A model generated the notes under the pieces. That model saw only the letters and a list, made by a program, of their open reading frames with translations, was not told the origin of the DNA and did no database searches. Positions 48,762 to 62,056 of a DNA stretch of 64,000 nucleotides are shown here, piece after piece. Numbering within the stretch: position 1 is the stretch's first letter; every line of letters begins with the position of its first letter. This stretch comes from Sphingomonas aerophila (GTDB lineage: Bacteria; Pseudomonadota; Alphaproteobacteria; Sphingomonadales; Sphingomonadaceae), in the NCBI RefSeq assembly GCF_014199305.1, contig NZ_JACIJK010000009.1:1-64000 (forward strand), read 5' to 3'. A program made the position numbers and the translations under genes.

Positions 48762-49646
48762 ATGAGCATCCTCGTCGACCGGAATACCAAGGTCATTACT
48801 CAGGGCATGACCGGCGAGACCGGCAGCTTCCATACCAAGGCAGCGCTGGATTACGGCACGCAGATGGTTGGCGGCGTCACGCCGGGGAAGGGCGGCACCG
48901 AGCACCTCGGCCTGCCGGTCTATGACACCGTCGCGGAAGCGGTCAGCAAGACCGGCGCCAGCGCGTCCGTGATCTACGTCCCGCCACCCTTCGCCGCGGA
49001 CTCGATCCTGGAAGCGATCGACGCGGAAGTCCCGCTCATTGTCACGATCACCGAGGGCATCCCCGTGCTCGACATGGTTCGCGTCAAGCGCGCCTTGTCG
49101 GGTTCCAAGTCGCGGCTGATCGGTCCGAACTGCCCGGGCGTGCTGACACCGGGCGAGTGCAAGATCGGCATCATGCCGGGCTCGATCTTCAAGAAGGGCT
49201 CCGTCGGCGTCGTGTCGCGCTCGGGCACGCTGACCTATGAGGCGGTGTTCCAGACTTCCAACGCCGGCCTTGGCCAGACCACGGCGGTCGGCATCGGTGG
49301 CGACCCGGTTAACGGCACCAACTTCATCGACGTGCTGGAGCTGTTCCTGGCCGACGATGCGACCGAGTCCATCATCATGATTGGTGAGATCGGCGGATCG
49401 GCCGAAGAAGAAGCGGCGCAGTTCCTTCGCGACGAGGCGAAGCGCGGTCGCAAGAAGCCCATGGCAGGCTTTATCGCCGGCCGCACGGCGCCTCCGGGCC
49501 GCCGCATGGGCCATGCCGGCGCGATCGTGTCGGGTGGCCAGGGCGGCGCCGAGGACAAGATTGCCGCAATGGAAGCGGCCGGGATCAAGGTGGCGGCTTC
49601 GCCATCGGAGCTCGGCTCGACCTTGCTGGAAGTGTTGAAGGCTTAA
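48762..49646 (+). CDS. sucD: Succinate-CoA ligase alpha subunit
   Basis: The 294-residue alpha subunit of succinyl-CoA synthetase has an N-terminal CoA-binding Rossmann domain ([31 protein letters not shown]) and a C-terminal ligase domain with His251 in [14 protein letters not shown], the residue phosphorylated during catalysis. Length is normal. The beta subunit gene sucC, which usually sits directly upstream, is absent from the whole window, so it must be encoded elsewhere. Confidence 0.96.
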   Translation: MSILVDRNTKVITQGMTGETGSFHTKAALDYGTQMVGGVTPGKGGTEHLGLPVYDTVAEAVSKTGASASVIYVPPPFAADSILEAIDAEVPLIVTITEGIPVLDMVRVKRALSGSKSRLIGPNCPGVLTPGECKIGIMPGSIFKKGSVGVVSRSGTLTYEAVFQTSNAGLGQTTAVGIGGDPVNGTNFIDVLELFLADDATESIIMIGEIGGSAEEEAAQFLRDEAKRGRKKPMAGFIAGRTAPPGRRMGHAGAIVSGGQGGAEDKIAAMEAAGIKVAASPSELGSTLLEVLKA

Positions 49647-49652
49647 ACATTC

Positions 49653-49735
49653 CGTCATCCCGGCGCAGGCCGGGATCCAGAGCCACGAGCGCACTGCTCT
49701 CGACCCTGGACCCCGGCCTAGGCCGGGGTGACGAA
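49653..49735. repeat. Inverted pair of palindromic repeats between sucD and sucA
   Basis: CGTCATCCCGGCGCAGGCCGGGATCCAG (49653-49680) and CTGGACCCCGGCCTAGGCCGGGGTGACG (about 49706-49733) are near-complementary copies in opposite orientation around a 25-bp spacer. Each is itself a palindrome, so the RNA can form either two small hairpins or one long stem. The second copy ends directly before the GAAGGAGA ribosome binding site of sucA. Confidence 0.85.
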
Positions 49736-49747
49736 GGAGACGGCAAG

Positions 49748-52726
49748 ATGGGCTACGAAGGCCAGGATTTCTCGGACATCGCGGCGGGCGTCAGCCCGGC
49801 GTTCATTGAAGCGCTCTACGCGAAGTACCAGTCCTCGCCCGGTTCGGTCGAGCCGGCCTGGCAGGGCTTCTTCCAGGGGCTTGAGGCCGGGCCTCAGGGT
49901 CCGAGCTGGGAGTCGAGCCGCTGGCCGCTCACCACCACGGACGACCTGACCGCGGCGCTCGATCCGACGCAGATGGAGCCTGCGCCCAAGCCCGCGAAGG
50001 GCGGCGCCAAGCCTGCGCCTGCTCCCGCCGCTGCTGCTGCGCCAAGCCAGGACGAGATCATCCGCGCCGCCGGCGACGCGATCCGCGCGCAGCTGCTGAT
50101 CCGCACCTATCGCGTACGTGGCCACCTCGCGGCCAATCTCGATCCGCTGGGCCTTTCGCGCCGCGAGCTGCCCGACGACCTGCGCACCGAATATCACGGC
50201 TTCTCCGACGCGGACATCGACCGTCCCGTTTATCTCGGCGGCACCATGGGCCTGCAATGGTGCACGGTGCGCGAACTCGTGGACACGCTGCGACGTAATT
50301 ACTGCGGCAATGTCGGCCTGGAATACATGCACATCGCCGACGTGGACGAGCGCCGCTTCCTCCAGGACCGGATGGAGGGCAAGGACAAGGCCATCGACTT
50401 CACGCCGCAGGGCAAAAAGGCGATCCTGAACAAGGTGATCGAGGCCGAGCAGTGGGAGAAGTTCCTCGGCCGCAAATATGTCGGCACGAAGCGCTTTGGC
50501 CTGGACGGCGGAGAGTCGATGATCCCGGCGCTTGAATCGGTCATCAAATATGGCGGCCAGTATGGCGTGCGCGAGATCGTGTTCGGCATGGCCCACCGCG
50601 GCCGCCTGAACGTGCTCGCCAATGTCATGGGCAAGCCGCTGCGCGTCATCTTCCACGAATTCGCGGGCGGCTCTGCCAACCCCGAGGAGATCGGCGGTTC
50701 GGGTGACGTGAAGTACCACCTCGGCACCTCTTCCGACCGTGAGTTCGACGGGGTCAAGGTCCACATGAGCCTTGTCGCCAACCCGTCGCACCTTGAGGCG
50801 GCGGATCCAGTCGTGTTGGGCAAGACCCGCGCGATCCAGACGATCGCCAACGACCTCAAGGATCACTCGGGCTCGCTGCCCGTGCTGATCCACGGTGACG
50901 CCGCTTTTGCGGGCCAGGGCATCGTGTGGGAGTGCCTCGGCTTCTCCGGCATTCGCGGTTACAACACCGGCGGCTGCGTCCATTTCATCATCAACAATCA
51001 GGTGGGCTTCACCACCTCGCCCCAGTTCGCGCGCTCCTCACCCTATCCATCGGATGTGGCGAAGGGCGTCCAGGCGCCGGTGTTCCACGTCAACGGCGAT
51101 GATCCCGAGGCGGTAACCTTCGCGACCAAGATGGCGATGGAGTTCCGCCAGACCTTCCACCGCGATATCGTGATCGACATGTGGTGCTACCGCCGCTTCG
51201 GCCACAATGAGGGTGACGAGCCGAGCTTCACCCAGCCGTTGATGTACAAGGTGATCAAGGATCATCCGGGCGTCAGCGAGATCTATTCCAAGCGGCTGAT
51301 CAGCGAAGGCGTGATCGACCAGGCGTGGCTGGACGAAAACATCCACCAGTACACGACCCTGCTTGAAGGCGAGTTCGAGGCTGGCGCGTCGTACAAGCCG
51401 AACAAGGCAGACTGGTTCGCGGGCCGCTGGACGGGCCTTAGCGCGCCGTCCGACGGGGAGGGCGCGCGCCGCGCCGCTGAAACGGGCCTGACGCCCAAGC
51501 TGTTCGACGCGATCGGCCGCACGCTGACCACGGTTCCGGACCACCTGTCGCCGCACAAGACGCTGTCGCGCGTGCTCGAGGCGAAGAAGCAGATGTTCGC
51601 GACCGGCGCGAACTTCGACTGGGCAACCGGCGAGGCGCTGGCTTTCGGTGCGTTGCTCGCCGAGGGTTATGGCGTTCGTCTGTCGGGCCAGGATTCGGGG
51701 CGCGGCACCTTTTCGCAGCGCCACGCGGTCTGGGTCGACCAGAATGACGAACACAAGTACGTGCCGCTCTCGACCAGCGAACATGGCCGGTTCGAGGTGC
51801 TCGACAGTCCCTTGAGCGAATATGGCGTACTCGGCTTCGAATATGGCTACGCCCTGGCAGACCCGAAGACGCTGGTGATGTGGGAAGCGCAGTTCGGCGA
51901 TTTCGCCAACGGCGCGCAGATCATGATCGATCAGTTCATCGCGAGCGGTGAGGCCAAGTGGCTGCGTGCCAACGGCCTAGTGCTGCTGCTGCCGCATGGG
52001 TATGAAGGGCAGGGACCCGAGCATTCCTCGGCACGCCCGGAACGTTTCCTGCAGCTTTGCGCGCAGGACAACATGCAGGTCGCGAACTGCACCACGCCGG
52101 CCAACTATTTCCACCTGCTGCGCCGGCAAATGCACCGCTCTTTCCGCAAGCCGCTGGTGGTGTTCACGCCCAAGTCGCTGTTGCGGCACAAGATGGCTGT
52201 GTCGTCTGCCGCGGATTTCCAGGGCGGTACGCACTTCCAGCGTCTCCTGTCCGACCCGAACGGAGCGGCCGATGAGGCGACGAAGCGCGTCGTGCTCTGC
52301 TCGGGCAAGGTCGCCTATGACCTGATCGAGGCGCGAGACGCTGCGGGCGACACTGCGACGCAGATCATCCGCGTCGAGCAGCTTTATCCGTTCCCGACCG
52401 ACGCGCTCAGCAAGCGGCTTGCCCGTATGCCGGCGCTGGAGGAAGTGATCTGGGCCCAGGAAGAGCCCAAGAACAACGGCTACTGGACCTCCGTCGAGCC
52501 TTCCGTCGAGGAGGCCATGATCAAGGCGGGCACCGCGCCCAAGCGTCCGCGCTATGCCGGCCGCGCCGCCGCAGCCTCTCCCGCGACGGGCTTGATGAAG
52601 CGGCACACGCTGGAACAGGCCGCGCTCGTCGCCGACGCGCTCGGCCACGGGGTCCGCGACGAGGTACGCCGCACCCGCAAGAACGACACCACCGCTGCCC
52701 GGCCCACCCAAGGGCCGAGCAGCTGA
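49748..52726 (+). CDS. sucA: 2-oxoglutarate dehydrogenase E1 component
   Basis: The 992-residue thiamine diphosphate enzyme decarboxylates 2-oxoglutarate and passes the succinyl group to E2. It has the N-terminal E2-binding helix (DFSDIAAGVSPAFIEALYAKYQ), an Ala/Pro linker at about 80-98, the TPP domain with FGMAHRGRLNVLANVMGKPL, a Rossmann-like domain with QNDEHKYVPLSTSEHG... EYGVLGFEYGYA, and a C-terminal domain with IIRVEQLYPFP and WAQEEPKNNGYW. The C-terminal 60 residues form a basic Ala-rich extension (KRPRYAGRAAAASPATGLMKRH), normal for alphaproteobacteria. Confidence 0.97.
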   Translation: MGYEGQDFSDIAAGVSPAFIEALYAKYQSSPGSVEPAWQGFFQGLEAGPQGPSWESSRWPLTTTDDLTAALDPTQMEPAPKPAKGGAKPAPAPAAAAAPSQDEIIRAAGDAIRAQLLIRTYRVRGHLAANLDPLGLSRRELPDDLRTEYHGFSDADIDRPVYLGGTMGLQWCTVRELVDTLRRNYCGNVGLEYMHIADVDERRFLQDRMEGKDKAIDFTPQGKKAILNKVIEAEQWEKFLGRKYVGTKRFGLDGGESMIPALESVIKYGGQYGVREIVFGMAHRGRLNVLANVMGKPLRVIFHEFAGGSANPEEIGGSGDVKYHLGTSSDREFDGVKVHMSLVANPSHLEAADPVVLGKTRAIQTIANDLKDHSGSLPVLIHGDAAFAGQGIVWECLGFSGIRGYNTGGCVHFIINNQVGFTTSPQFARSSPYPSDVAKGVQAPVFHVNGDDPEAVTFATKMAMEFRQTFHRDIVIDMWCYRRFGHNEGDEPSFTQPLMYKVIKDHPGVSEIYSKRLISEGVIDQAWLDENIHQYTTLLEGEFEAGASYKPNKADWFAGRWTGLSAPSDGEGARRAAETGLTPKLFDAIGRTLTTVPDHLSPHKTLSRVLEAKKQMFATGANFDWATGEALAFGALLAEGYGVRLSGQDSGRGTFSQRHAVWVDQNDEHKYVPLSTSEHGRFEVLDSPLSEYGVLGFEYGYALADPKTLVMWEAQFGDFANGAQIMIDQFIASGEAKWLRANGLVLLLPHGYEGQGPEHSSARPERFLQLCAQDNMQVANCTTPANYFHLLRRQMHRSFRKPLVVFTPKSLLRHKMAVSSAADFQGGTHFQRLLSDPNGAADEATKRVVLCSGKVAYDLIEARDAAGDTATQIIRVEQLYPFPTDALSKRLARMPALEEVIWAQEEPKNNGYWTSVEPSVEEAMIKAGTAPKRPRYAGRAAAASPATGLMKRHTLEQAALVADALGHGVRDEVRRTRKNDTTAARPTQGPSS

Positions 52727-52758
52727 TTTGAGCCCTCCCCTGGAAACCGGCATGGGCC

Positions 52759-52787
52759 GCGCCACCAAAGTAGCACTTTGTGGGCGC
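52759..52787. repeat. Imperfect hairpin between sucA and sucB
   Basis: Arms GCGCCACCAAAGT (52759-52771) and ACTTTGTGGGCGC (52775-52787) pair at 11 of 13 positions around an AGC loop, 33 bp after the sucA stop. AGCCGGGATCTAG, just downstream, looks like a remnant of the CCGGGATCCAG repeat family. Confidence 0.6.
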
Positions 52788-52852
52788 CCAGCCGGGATCT
52801 AGCGGGAGGTGTAGGCAACAACGTGCAGCGCCCTCCATTTGGGCACGGCGCA

Positions 52853-52880
52853 ACTGGACCCCGGCCTTCGCCGGGGAACG
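52853..52880. repeat. Palindromic repeat upstream of sucB
   Basis: ACTGGACCCCGGCCTTCGCCGGGGAACG is identical in its core to the copy upstream of sucD (48725-48750), with stem CCCCGGC/GCCGGGG. It ends directly before the GAGGAACGGAAGA ribosome-binding region of sucB. Confidence 0.85.
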
Positions 52881-52892
52881 AGGAACGGAAGA

Positions 52893-54134
<1,242 letters not shown>

Positions 54135-54156
54135 TCCCAGCCGGATCATCCCTATC

Positions 54157-54225
54157 TCCGTTCGTGCCGAGCGAAGTCGACGCACTTTCGGGGCATGCCC
54201 TTCGACTATGCTCAGGGCGAACGGA
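54157..54225. repeat. Inverted repeat of a second family between sucB and lpdA
   Basis: TCCGTTCGTGCCGAGCGAAGTCGA (54157-54180) and TCGACTATGCTCAGGGCGAACGGA (54202-54225) are imperfect reverse complements around a 21-bp spacer. This is the CGTTCG...GAGC.AAGTCGA type of dispersed repeat often seen between sphingomonad genes and is unrelated to the CCCCGGC family. It ends 7 bp before the lpdA ATG and overlaps its leader. Confidence 0.85.
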
Positions 54226-54232
54226 GCTTTGA

Positions 54233-55633
54233 ATGTCTGACCAGACCTACGACTATGACGTCCTTGTAATCGGCTCCGGCCCGGGCGGCTATGTGGCCGC
54301 GATCCGCGCCGCGCAGCTAGGGCTCAAGACAGCGTGCGCCGAGAGCTGCGAGACGCTTGGCGGTACCTGCCTCAACGTCGGCTGTATTCCGTCCAAGGCC
54401 CTGCTGCACGCGTCCGAGCTGTTCGACGAGGCGGCCTCTGGTAAGCTCGCCAAGCTCGGCATCAAGGTTACCGCGGAGCTGGACCTCGACCAGATGCACG
54501 CGCAGCGTCGCGACGCGGTCAAGTCGCTGACCGGTGGCATCGAGTTCCTGTTCAAGAAGAACAAGGTGACCTGGCTCAAGGGACACGCCAAGTTCACCGG
54601 GACGGACAGCGTCGAAGTTGCAGGCCAGACGGTCCGCGCCAAGAACATCGTCATTGCCACCGGCTCCTCGGTGACCCCGCTGCCCGGCGTTACCGTCGAC
54701 CAGAAGGTGGTGGTCGACTCCACCGGCGCGCTTGAGCTGCCCAAGGTCCCCGAGCACCTCGTCGTAATCGGCGGCGGCGTCATCGGCCTGGAGCTCGGAT
54801 CAGTGTGGAAGCGCCTTGGCGCCAAGGTGACCGTGGTCGAATATCTCGACCAGATCCTGCCCGGCTTCGACGGCGAGGTCCGCAAGGAAGCCAACAAAAT
54901 CTTCAAGAAGCAGGGTTTCGAATTCAAACTCTCGACAAAGGTCACCGGCGTCACCGTGCAGGGTGACCGGGCCAGCGTCGCGGTCGAACCCGCTGCGGGC
55001 GGTGAGGGCGAGACGATTCAGGCTGACGCTGTGCTCGTCGCGATCGGCCGGCGCCCCAACACGGACGGCCTGAACCTGGAAGCCGCTGGGCTGCAGCTCA
55101 ACAAGCGCGGGCAGGTGGACATCGATCACGACTTCCGCACCTCGGTTTCGGGCATATGGGCGATTGGCGACGTTGCGCCCGGACTGATGCTTGCGCACAA
55201 GGCGGAGGATGAAGGCATCGCGGTCGCCGAGAACATCGCCGGCCAGCACGGCATCGTGAACCACGACGTCGTCCCCTCGGTCGTTTACACCAGCCCCGAG
55301 TTCGCCGGCGTTGGCCTTTCTGAAGAGGCCGCGCGCGAAAAGGTTGGCGAGATAAAGGTCGGCAAGTTCCCGATGCTCGCGAACAGCCGCGCCAAGACCA
55401 ACCATGAGTCCGATGGTTTCGTGAAGATCATCGCCGATGCCAAGACCGACCGCGTGCTCGGCGTCTGGGCCATCGCCAGCGTTGCAGGCACCATGATCGC
55501 CCAGGCCGCGCAGGCGATGGAGTTCGGCGCGACCAGCGAAGACATCGCATATACTTGCCACGCCCACCCGACCCATTCCGAGGCAATCAAAGAAGCGGCC
55601 ATGGCCGTGACCGGGAAACCGATTCACATTTGA
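54233..55633 (+). CDS. lpdA: Dihydrolipoyl dehydrogenase (E3)
   Basis: The 466-residue flavoenzyme reoxidises dihydrolipoyl groups of the 2-oxoglutarate (and possibly other) dehydrogenase complexes with NAD+. It has FAD motif VIGSGPGGYVAAIRAAQLG, redox disulfide Cys46/Cys51 in GGTCLNVGCIPSK, NAD motif VIGGGVIGLELGSVW, GWAIGD-like WAIGDVAPGLMLAH, and the C-terminal CHAHPTHSE with the His445/Glu450 catalytic pair. It ends the TCA operon. Confidence 0.97.
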   Translation: MSDQTYDYDVLVIGSGPGGYVAAIRAAQLGLKTACAESCETLGGTCLNVGCIPSKALLHASELFDEAASGKLAKLGIKVTAELDLDQMHAQRRDAVKSLTGGIEFLFKKNKVTWLKGHAKFTGTDSVEVAGQTVRAKNIVIATGSSVTPLPGVTVDQKVVVDSTGALELPKVPEHLVVIGGGVIGLELGSVWKRLGAKVTVVEYLDQILPGFDGEVRKEANKIFKKQGFEFKLSTKVTGVTVQGDRASVAVEPAAGGEGETIQADAVLVAIGRRPNTDGLNLEAAGLQLNKRGQVDIDHDFRTSVSGIWAIGDVAPGLMLAHKAEDEGIAVAENIAGQHGIVNHDVVPSVVYTSPEFAGVGLSEEAAREKVGEIKVGKFPMLANSRAKTNHESDGFVKIIADAKTDRVLGVWAIASVAGTMIAQAAQAMEFGATSEDIAYTCHAHPTHSEAIKEAAMAVTGKPIHI

Positions 55634-55640
55634 TAAGTTT

Positions 55641-55673
55641 CCGCCGGGTGAAGCGCAGCTTTGTTTCCGGCGG
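55641..55673 (+). terminator. Possible hairpin after lpdA
   Basis: CCGCCGG (55641-55647) and CCGGCGG (55667-55673) can pair, with a 19-nt loop, 7 bp after the lpdA stop. No T-run follows, so this is a weak or Rho-assisted terminator at best. It also lies in the leader of the AraC-family gene. Confidence 0.3.
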
Positions 55674-55710
55674 GACGCAGACACCCGGCATCCCCGACTC
55701 CGCCTTTTCA

Positions 55711-56607
55711 ATGGGGCCGGGGATGCGGATGCGCTACGACCAGCCGGCGGCGACGCTATCCGACTACATTACCGGCTACACCTGCTACGCGTCGGACTCG
55801 CCGGCGGAGTTGGTGGACTGGTTCCTGCCAGCACCGGTAATGATCAACATCTCCTTTGATGCTGGACCAATCTCGGCCGCCATGGGTAGCCGCAAGATCG
55901 GGGCGGTTCCGCAAGTTGCCTTATATGGTCCGACGACTTGGGCCATGCGGCTGACGACGCACGGCGGAGTGATGATCGGCACCGGGGTCAGCGCGCTTGG
56001 CTGGTCACGACTGTTTCGACGTAGCGCGAGCGATATCCACAATCGCATCGTCCCGCTTTCGGAATTTGGCGGCGCCGACATGGCCGAACGAATGCTGGCG
56101 GCCCTTACCGGGCTGGGCAGCGACCGGGACATCAAGGGCGCGCTCGACTCCGTGCTCGCCGACCTGCTCGGCCCGGTTCACCCGGACGAGCCGCTGATCC
56201 GCCAGTTGGCCCTCATCACCGTGACCAAGGACATCCTGGACGTAGGGGATGTCGCCCGCCAGCTTGGGCTTGCGCCGCATCAGTTGCGCGCGCTGTCGCG
56301 TCAGTTCTTTGGCATGACGCCCAAGCTGCTGCTCCGTCGTGCACGGTTTCTCCGGTCCTTGTTACGCCTGTTCGCGGCCGGGGACGCGGCGAATTACGAC
56401 TTGATCGACAAGAGCTATTTCGACGCGTCGCACTTCCTGCGGGACGCGGAGACCTTTCTCGGCACCACGCCACGCCGGTTCATGGCACGTCCCACCACCT
56501 TCCTGGCCGCGAGCATCCGTGCCCGGGCCGCGGTGCTGGGCGTGGGGACGCAGGCATTGCACGATCCCGCTCGCCTGGCGTTCCGTTCTCCCGTTGATGC
56601 GCCATGA
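55711..56607 (+). CDS. AraC-family transcriptional regulator
   Basis: The protein has 298 residues from ATG 55711. The N-terminal half (about 1-150) resembles AraC ligand-binding domains without clear motifs. The C-terminal half has two helix-turn-helix units: DVGDVARQLGLAPHQLRALSRQFFGMTPKLLLRRARFLRSL (about 185-225) and a second in YFDASHFLRDAETFLGTTPRRFM (about 245-268), the latter being the AraC signature. The start is uncertain: ATGs at 55723 and 55729 have better purine-rich upstream sequence. Effector and targets are unknown; it overlaps the next small gene (ATGA). Confidence 0.88.
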   Translation: MGPGMRMRYDQPAATLSDYITGYTCYASDSPAELVDWFLPAPVMINISFDAGPISAAMGSRKIGAVPQVALYGPTTWAMRLTTHGGVMIGTGVSALGWSRLFRRSASDIHNRIVPLSEFGGADMAERMLAALTGLGSDRDIKGALDSVLADLLGPVHPDEPLIRQLALITVTKDILDVGDVARQLGLAPHQLRALSRQFFGMTPKLLLRRARFLRSLLRLFAAGDAANYDLIDKSYFDASHFLRDAETFLGTTPRRFMARPTTFLAASIRARAAVLGVGTQALHDPARLAFRSPVDAP

Positions 56608-56957
56608 GCGATGGGGCGGTTACTGGCCGTTGTCCTGGCTGCGATGGCACGCCGTTGTCAGCCGCCGAGCGAGTGGAACTGGAGCGGGAGTGGCTGCACC
56701 TTACGCGTGCCACGCTGCCCGCACTGGCCCTCGACCGAAGCTGGCCGGTCAAGGCGGATCACTGCTTTCAGCGGATCCTCCTCGACAATGCGCTGGGCGG
56801 ACGCTGGTACGACCATGTTGCTGCCCGGCCGGCCTATCGTCATGTCGATGCGGAGGCGCTGGCCCGCGCGGTGGAGCTTGCCCGTGCTGCCGTACAGGGT
56901 GAAGTCGACCTGACCGATCTGAACCGTCGTTCGCTCGCCTGGCGTGGAAGGCGGTAA
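56604..56957 (+). CDS. Conserved small protein with CPGC motif, function unknown
   Basis: The 117-residue soluble protein has an N-terminal CPGC pair (Cys10, Cys13) that could bind metal with His52 of DHCFQRI. This is followed by [54 protein letters not shown], a compact helical block with several aromatic residues, and a basic tail. No known domain was recognised. I have an impression of similar proteins in sphingomonads, sometimes labelled as acetyltransferases, but no such motif is visible. Start overlaps the AraC-gene stop (ATGA). Confidence 0.75.
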   Translation: MSDGAVTGRCPGCDGTPLSAAERVELEREWLHLTRATLPALALDRSWPVKADHCFQRILLDNALGGRWYDHVAARPAYRHVDAEALARAVELARAAVQGEVDLTDLNRRSLAWRGRR

Positions 56958-56959
56958 GG

Positions 56960-57490
56960 TCAGCCCAGCCGCGTCACCATCACCGCCAGTATCGGCGTCT
57001 TGGCCCCCGAAACTTGCAGCACGTAACGGCCCGGGGTCAGCTTGAAATCGACGAACTTGCGGACGGTCGAACAATCGGGCCCGTGACCGTGCGCCACTGC
57101 CGTCACAGCCTTCATCCCCGTCGAGCCCTCGCCACCGGCAACCAGATCGACCCACACCGCCGCGCCCAGCGCGACGCGATAGGTGCCGGGCGTCGTCACA
57201 TCGACCGCGAGCACACCTGCTTGTGTTCCGGCAGCAGCGGCGCGTTCAGGCTTCACCGGAAACGTGACGGTTGCCACCGGCGACAGCGTCGTTCGAGCGC
57301 TTCGCCCCAAGGCCAGCGTCGCCGGGGTGGCGACGCTGGTGCCTGCCGTCACGCCCTGCATGGCGGCCCAGCCGTCATAGGTCGCGGGCAGGGCGGCGCT
57401 GCTGCCCGCCGGGCATGCCGGGTCCTGCCTTATCGGCGCGGCCGCAATCGCGAGCGCGGCGGCCGCTGCCGCCACCATCATCCCAGTCAC
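56960..57490 (-). CDS. Secreted hypothetical protein
   Basis: The 176-residue protein has a signal peptide ([19 protein letters not shown]). The mature part begins [19 protein letters not shown] and contains beta-rich segments [27 protein letters not shown] and [27 protein letters not shown], suggesting a small beta-sandwich with one disulfide (the two Cys of PACPAG and PDCS). Relatives are sometimes mislabelled as homogentisate dioxygenase, but no such catalytic residues are present. Probably periplasmic; function unknown. It converges with the CPGC protein with only 2 bp between. Confidence 0.8.
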   Translation of the reverse strand: MTGMMVAAAAAALAIAAAPIRQDPACPAGSSAALPATYDGWAAMQGVTAGTSVATPATLALGRSARTTLSPVATVTFPVKPERAAAAGTQAGVLAVDVTTPGTYRVALGAAVWVDLVAGGEGSTGMKAVTAVAHGHGPDCSTVRKFVDFKLTPGRYVLQVSGAKTPILAVMVTRLG

Positions 57491-57670
57491 GTTCGTCTCC
57501 TATCTCGCCGTTGCGATAGTGCGCGCGGGCGGGGCCGTGCAACGGGCGGAGGGGTTTTGGCCAGTACCGAGGGATTTCCACCGGTCGCCGCCCCTTCAAC
57601 TGGCAACGGGCGGGGTCGTTCCTATCTTAACCCTGTCCTACAGCGTCCAGAACGGATAAAGAACACCCCT

Positions 57671-60589
<2,919 letters not shown>

Positions 60590-60681
60590 GCTGATAATCA
60601 ATCCATGGTCTAAGCGGCTCGCGGTCCAGCGGGCCGGAAGCACGCATGCGGCGTACAGCCGTAAAATCATTGGAGAGGGTG

Positions 60682-61712
60682 ATGGCTTCAGAGGCAGAGG
60701 CGACGCGGTATGAAGTATATCAGAATGAGATAGTCGACGACATCAGAGCTACAGTTGAGACACTTGGATGTCAGCCGATACTCTTTGTGGGTTCCGGGCT
60801 CTCGAGGCGTTACTTCGGTGCGCCTAACTGGGACGAGTTGCTCCTTCACTTGACTGGAACCTGCCCTGCCATTGACAAGGGTCTAGGGTATTACAAGCAG
60901 TCCCTAGGTTCCGCGCCAGATATCGGCGAGAGGTTTGCAGAACTTTTTCAGGAGTGGGCATGGTCGGGTGGGAAAATTCCTTTCCTGCCGAAATGTTCGG
61001 GACAAGTGTCTCGGCGCAAGCCTACATCAAGCACGAGATAGCCCGATTTAACATAAGTAAGACACCGGAAAGCGTGGAAGAGCTCAGGGCGGGGGGATAC
61101 GGTGCTGAGATCGAGTCTCTTCAGGCTATAAAGCCCCATGCCATTGTGACGACCAACTATGATCAGATGTTGGAGATCATATTTCCAGATCTAGTGCCGG
61201 TCGTTGGTCAGTCGATATTGCAGGGGGCGCAGCTTTCAACCGGCGAGATATTCAAGATACATGGGAGTGTAGAGAACTACAACGGTCTTGTGTTTACGCG
61301 TTCAGATTACGAAACGTTCGTGTCTAAGAAAAAATATTTGAGCGCGAAGCTGCTCACATTCTTCTCGGAGCACCCACTAATCTTCGTGGGATACATTGCC
61401 TCTGACCCAAACATTCAAAGTATTTTGTCGGATATCGATGAGGCTCTGCCCGTAAAGGGGGGCGTCATACCTAACGTGTACATTCTTGAATTCAACGAGG
61501 GAATCTCTGGATCGTCATCTCCTGCAAGAGAGAGGATTATCCAAACTGGAGATGATAGAAGTGTACGTGTTAAGCTGATCGAAGCTCGAGAGTTTGGCTT
61601 AGTGTTTGATGCGTTTGCAGCAAATCCGGCTCTGAATGATGTAAACTCAAAAGCTCTTCGCGCGCTGCTTGCAAGATCCTACAACCTGGTGCGTCATGAC
61701 ATCCTAGAATGA
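60682..61712 (+). pseudogene. SIR2-like NADase-domain protein, interrupted by a frameshift
   Basis: Two overlapping frames together encode one SIR2-like protein of about 343 residues. Frame one (ATG 60682, GGAGAGGG ribosome binding site) gives PILFVGSGLSRRYFGAPNWDELL, the NAD-binding start. Frame two, from about 60975, gives VTTNYDQMLE (Asn near 61155), KIHGSV (catalytic-type His at 61260) and FVGYIASDPNIQSIL. These are the core motifs of prokaryotic SIR2-like NAD+-depleting domains found in Thoeris, DSR, SIR2-HerA and short-Argonaute defence systems. Continuity is restored by one extra base near the GGGAAAA at 60970-60976, so a single-base loss or sequencing error is likely. No membrane segments. 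The sequence is clearly AT-richer than its neighbours. Confidence 0.8.
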
Positions 61713-62056
61713 TGGTACATGCGAACTTTGAGATGCTGAGTGGCGCTGTCGAGAGCGATGAGAGTTTTGCGACACTGTTTGGTTTGGCTGAAATCTCTAA
61801 TTACTCTGCCTTAGCGGCGAGCCACCCGTATTCTCTAACCGAGGTAGGAAAGGCTCTTGGCGGCAAAGGTTGGCATCTCGCTGACAAGATGTTGAAGAAG
61901 GTCAAGGCGGACGTAGGTGTAGATATCAAGGCCTCTGACAACCGGTATCATATTGCTCACAAGCTCAATCAGACCGAGTTTGGAAAATACTCTTCTGACG
62001 CAATAGCCTTGCTCAGGCTCGTCGCGGCGGATCAGCCCTACACCGTGGACCTTTAG
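61709..62056 (+). CDS. Unknown small protein coupled to the SIR2-like gene
   Basis: The 115-residue soluble protein has its first ATG overlapping the SIR2-like gene's stop (ATGA), and another ATG follows directly. The second half, PYSLTEVGKALGGKGWHLADKMLKKVKADVGVDIKASDNRYHIAHKL, reads like a winged-helix unit (helix, turn, recognition helix, beta wing), and the C-terminus is helical. It could be a DNA- or protein-binding partner, regulator or inhibitor of the SIR2 domain. It may also be a split-off C-terminal domain of a larger SIR2 protein. It shares the AT-rich composition of its neighbour. No family recognised. Confidence 0.7.
   Translation: MMVHANFEMLSGAVESDESFATLFGLAEISNYSALAASHPYSLTEVGKALGGKGWHLADKMLKKVKADVGVDIKASDNRYHIAHKLNQTEFGKYSSDAIALLRLVAADQPYTVDL

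Noticed and set aside
57014..57670. Long N-terminal extension of uvrA (219 more codons)
   Set aside because: The extension is arginine/histidine-rich, lies antisense to the secreted-protein gene, and the normal UvrA N-terminus begins at 57671.
60965..60980. Programmed -1 frameshift site in the SIR2-like gene
   Set aside because: GGGAAAA resembles a slippery heptamer but its codon phase is wrong (GGG AAA rather than G GGA AAA), and re-pairing would be poor. A one-base deletion explains it more simply.
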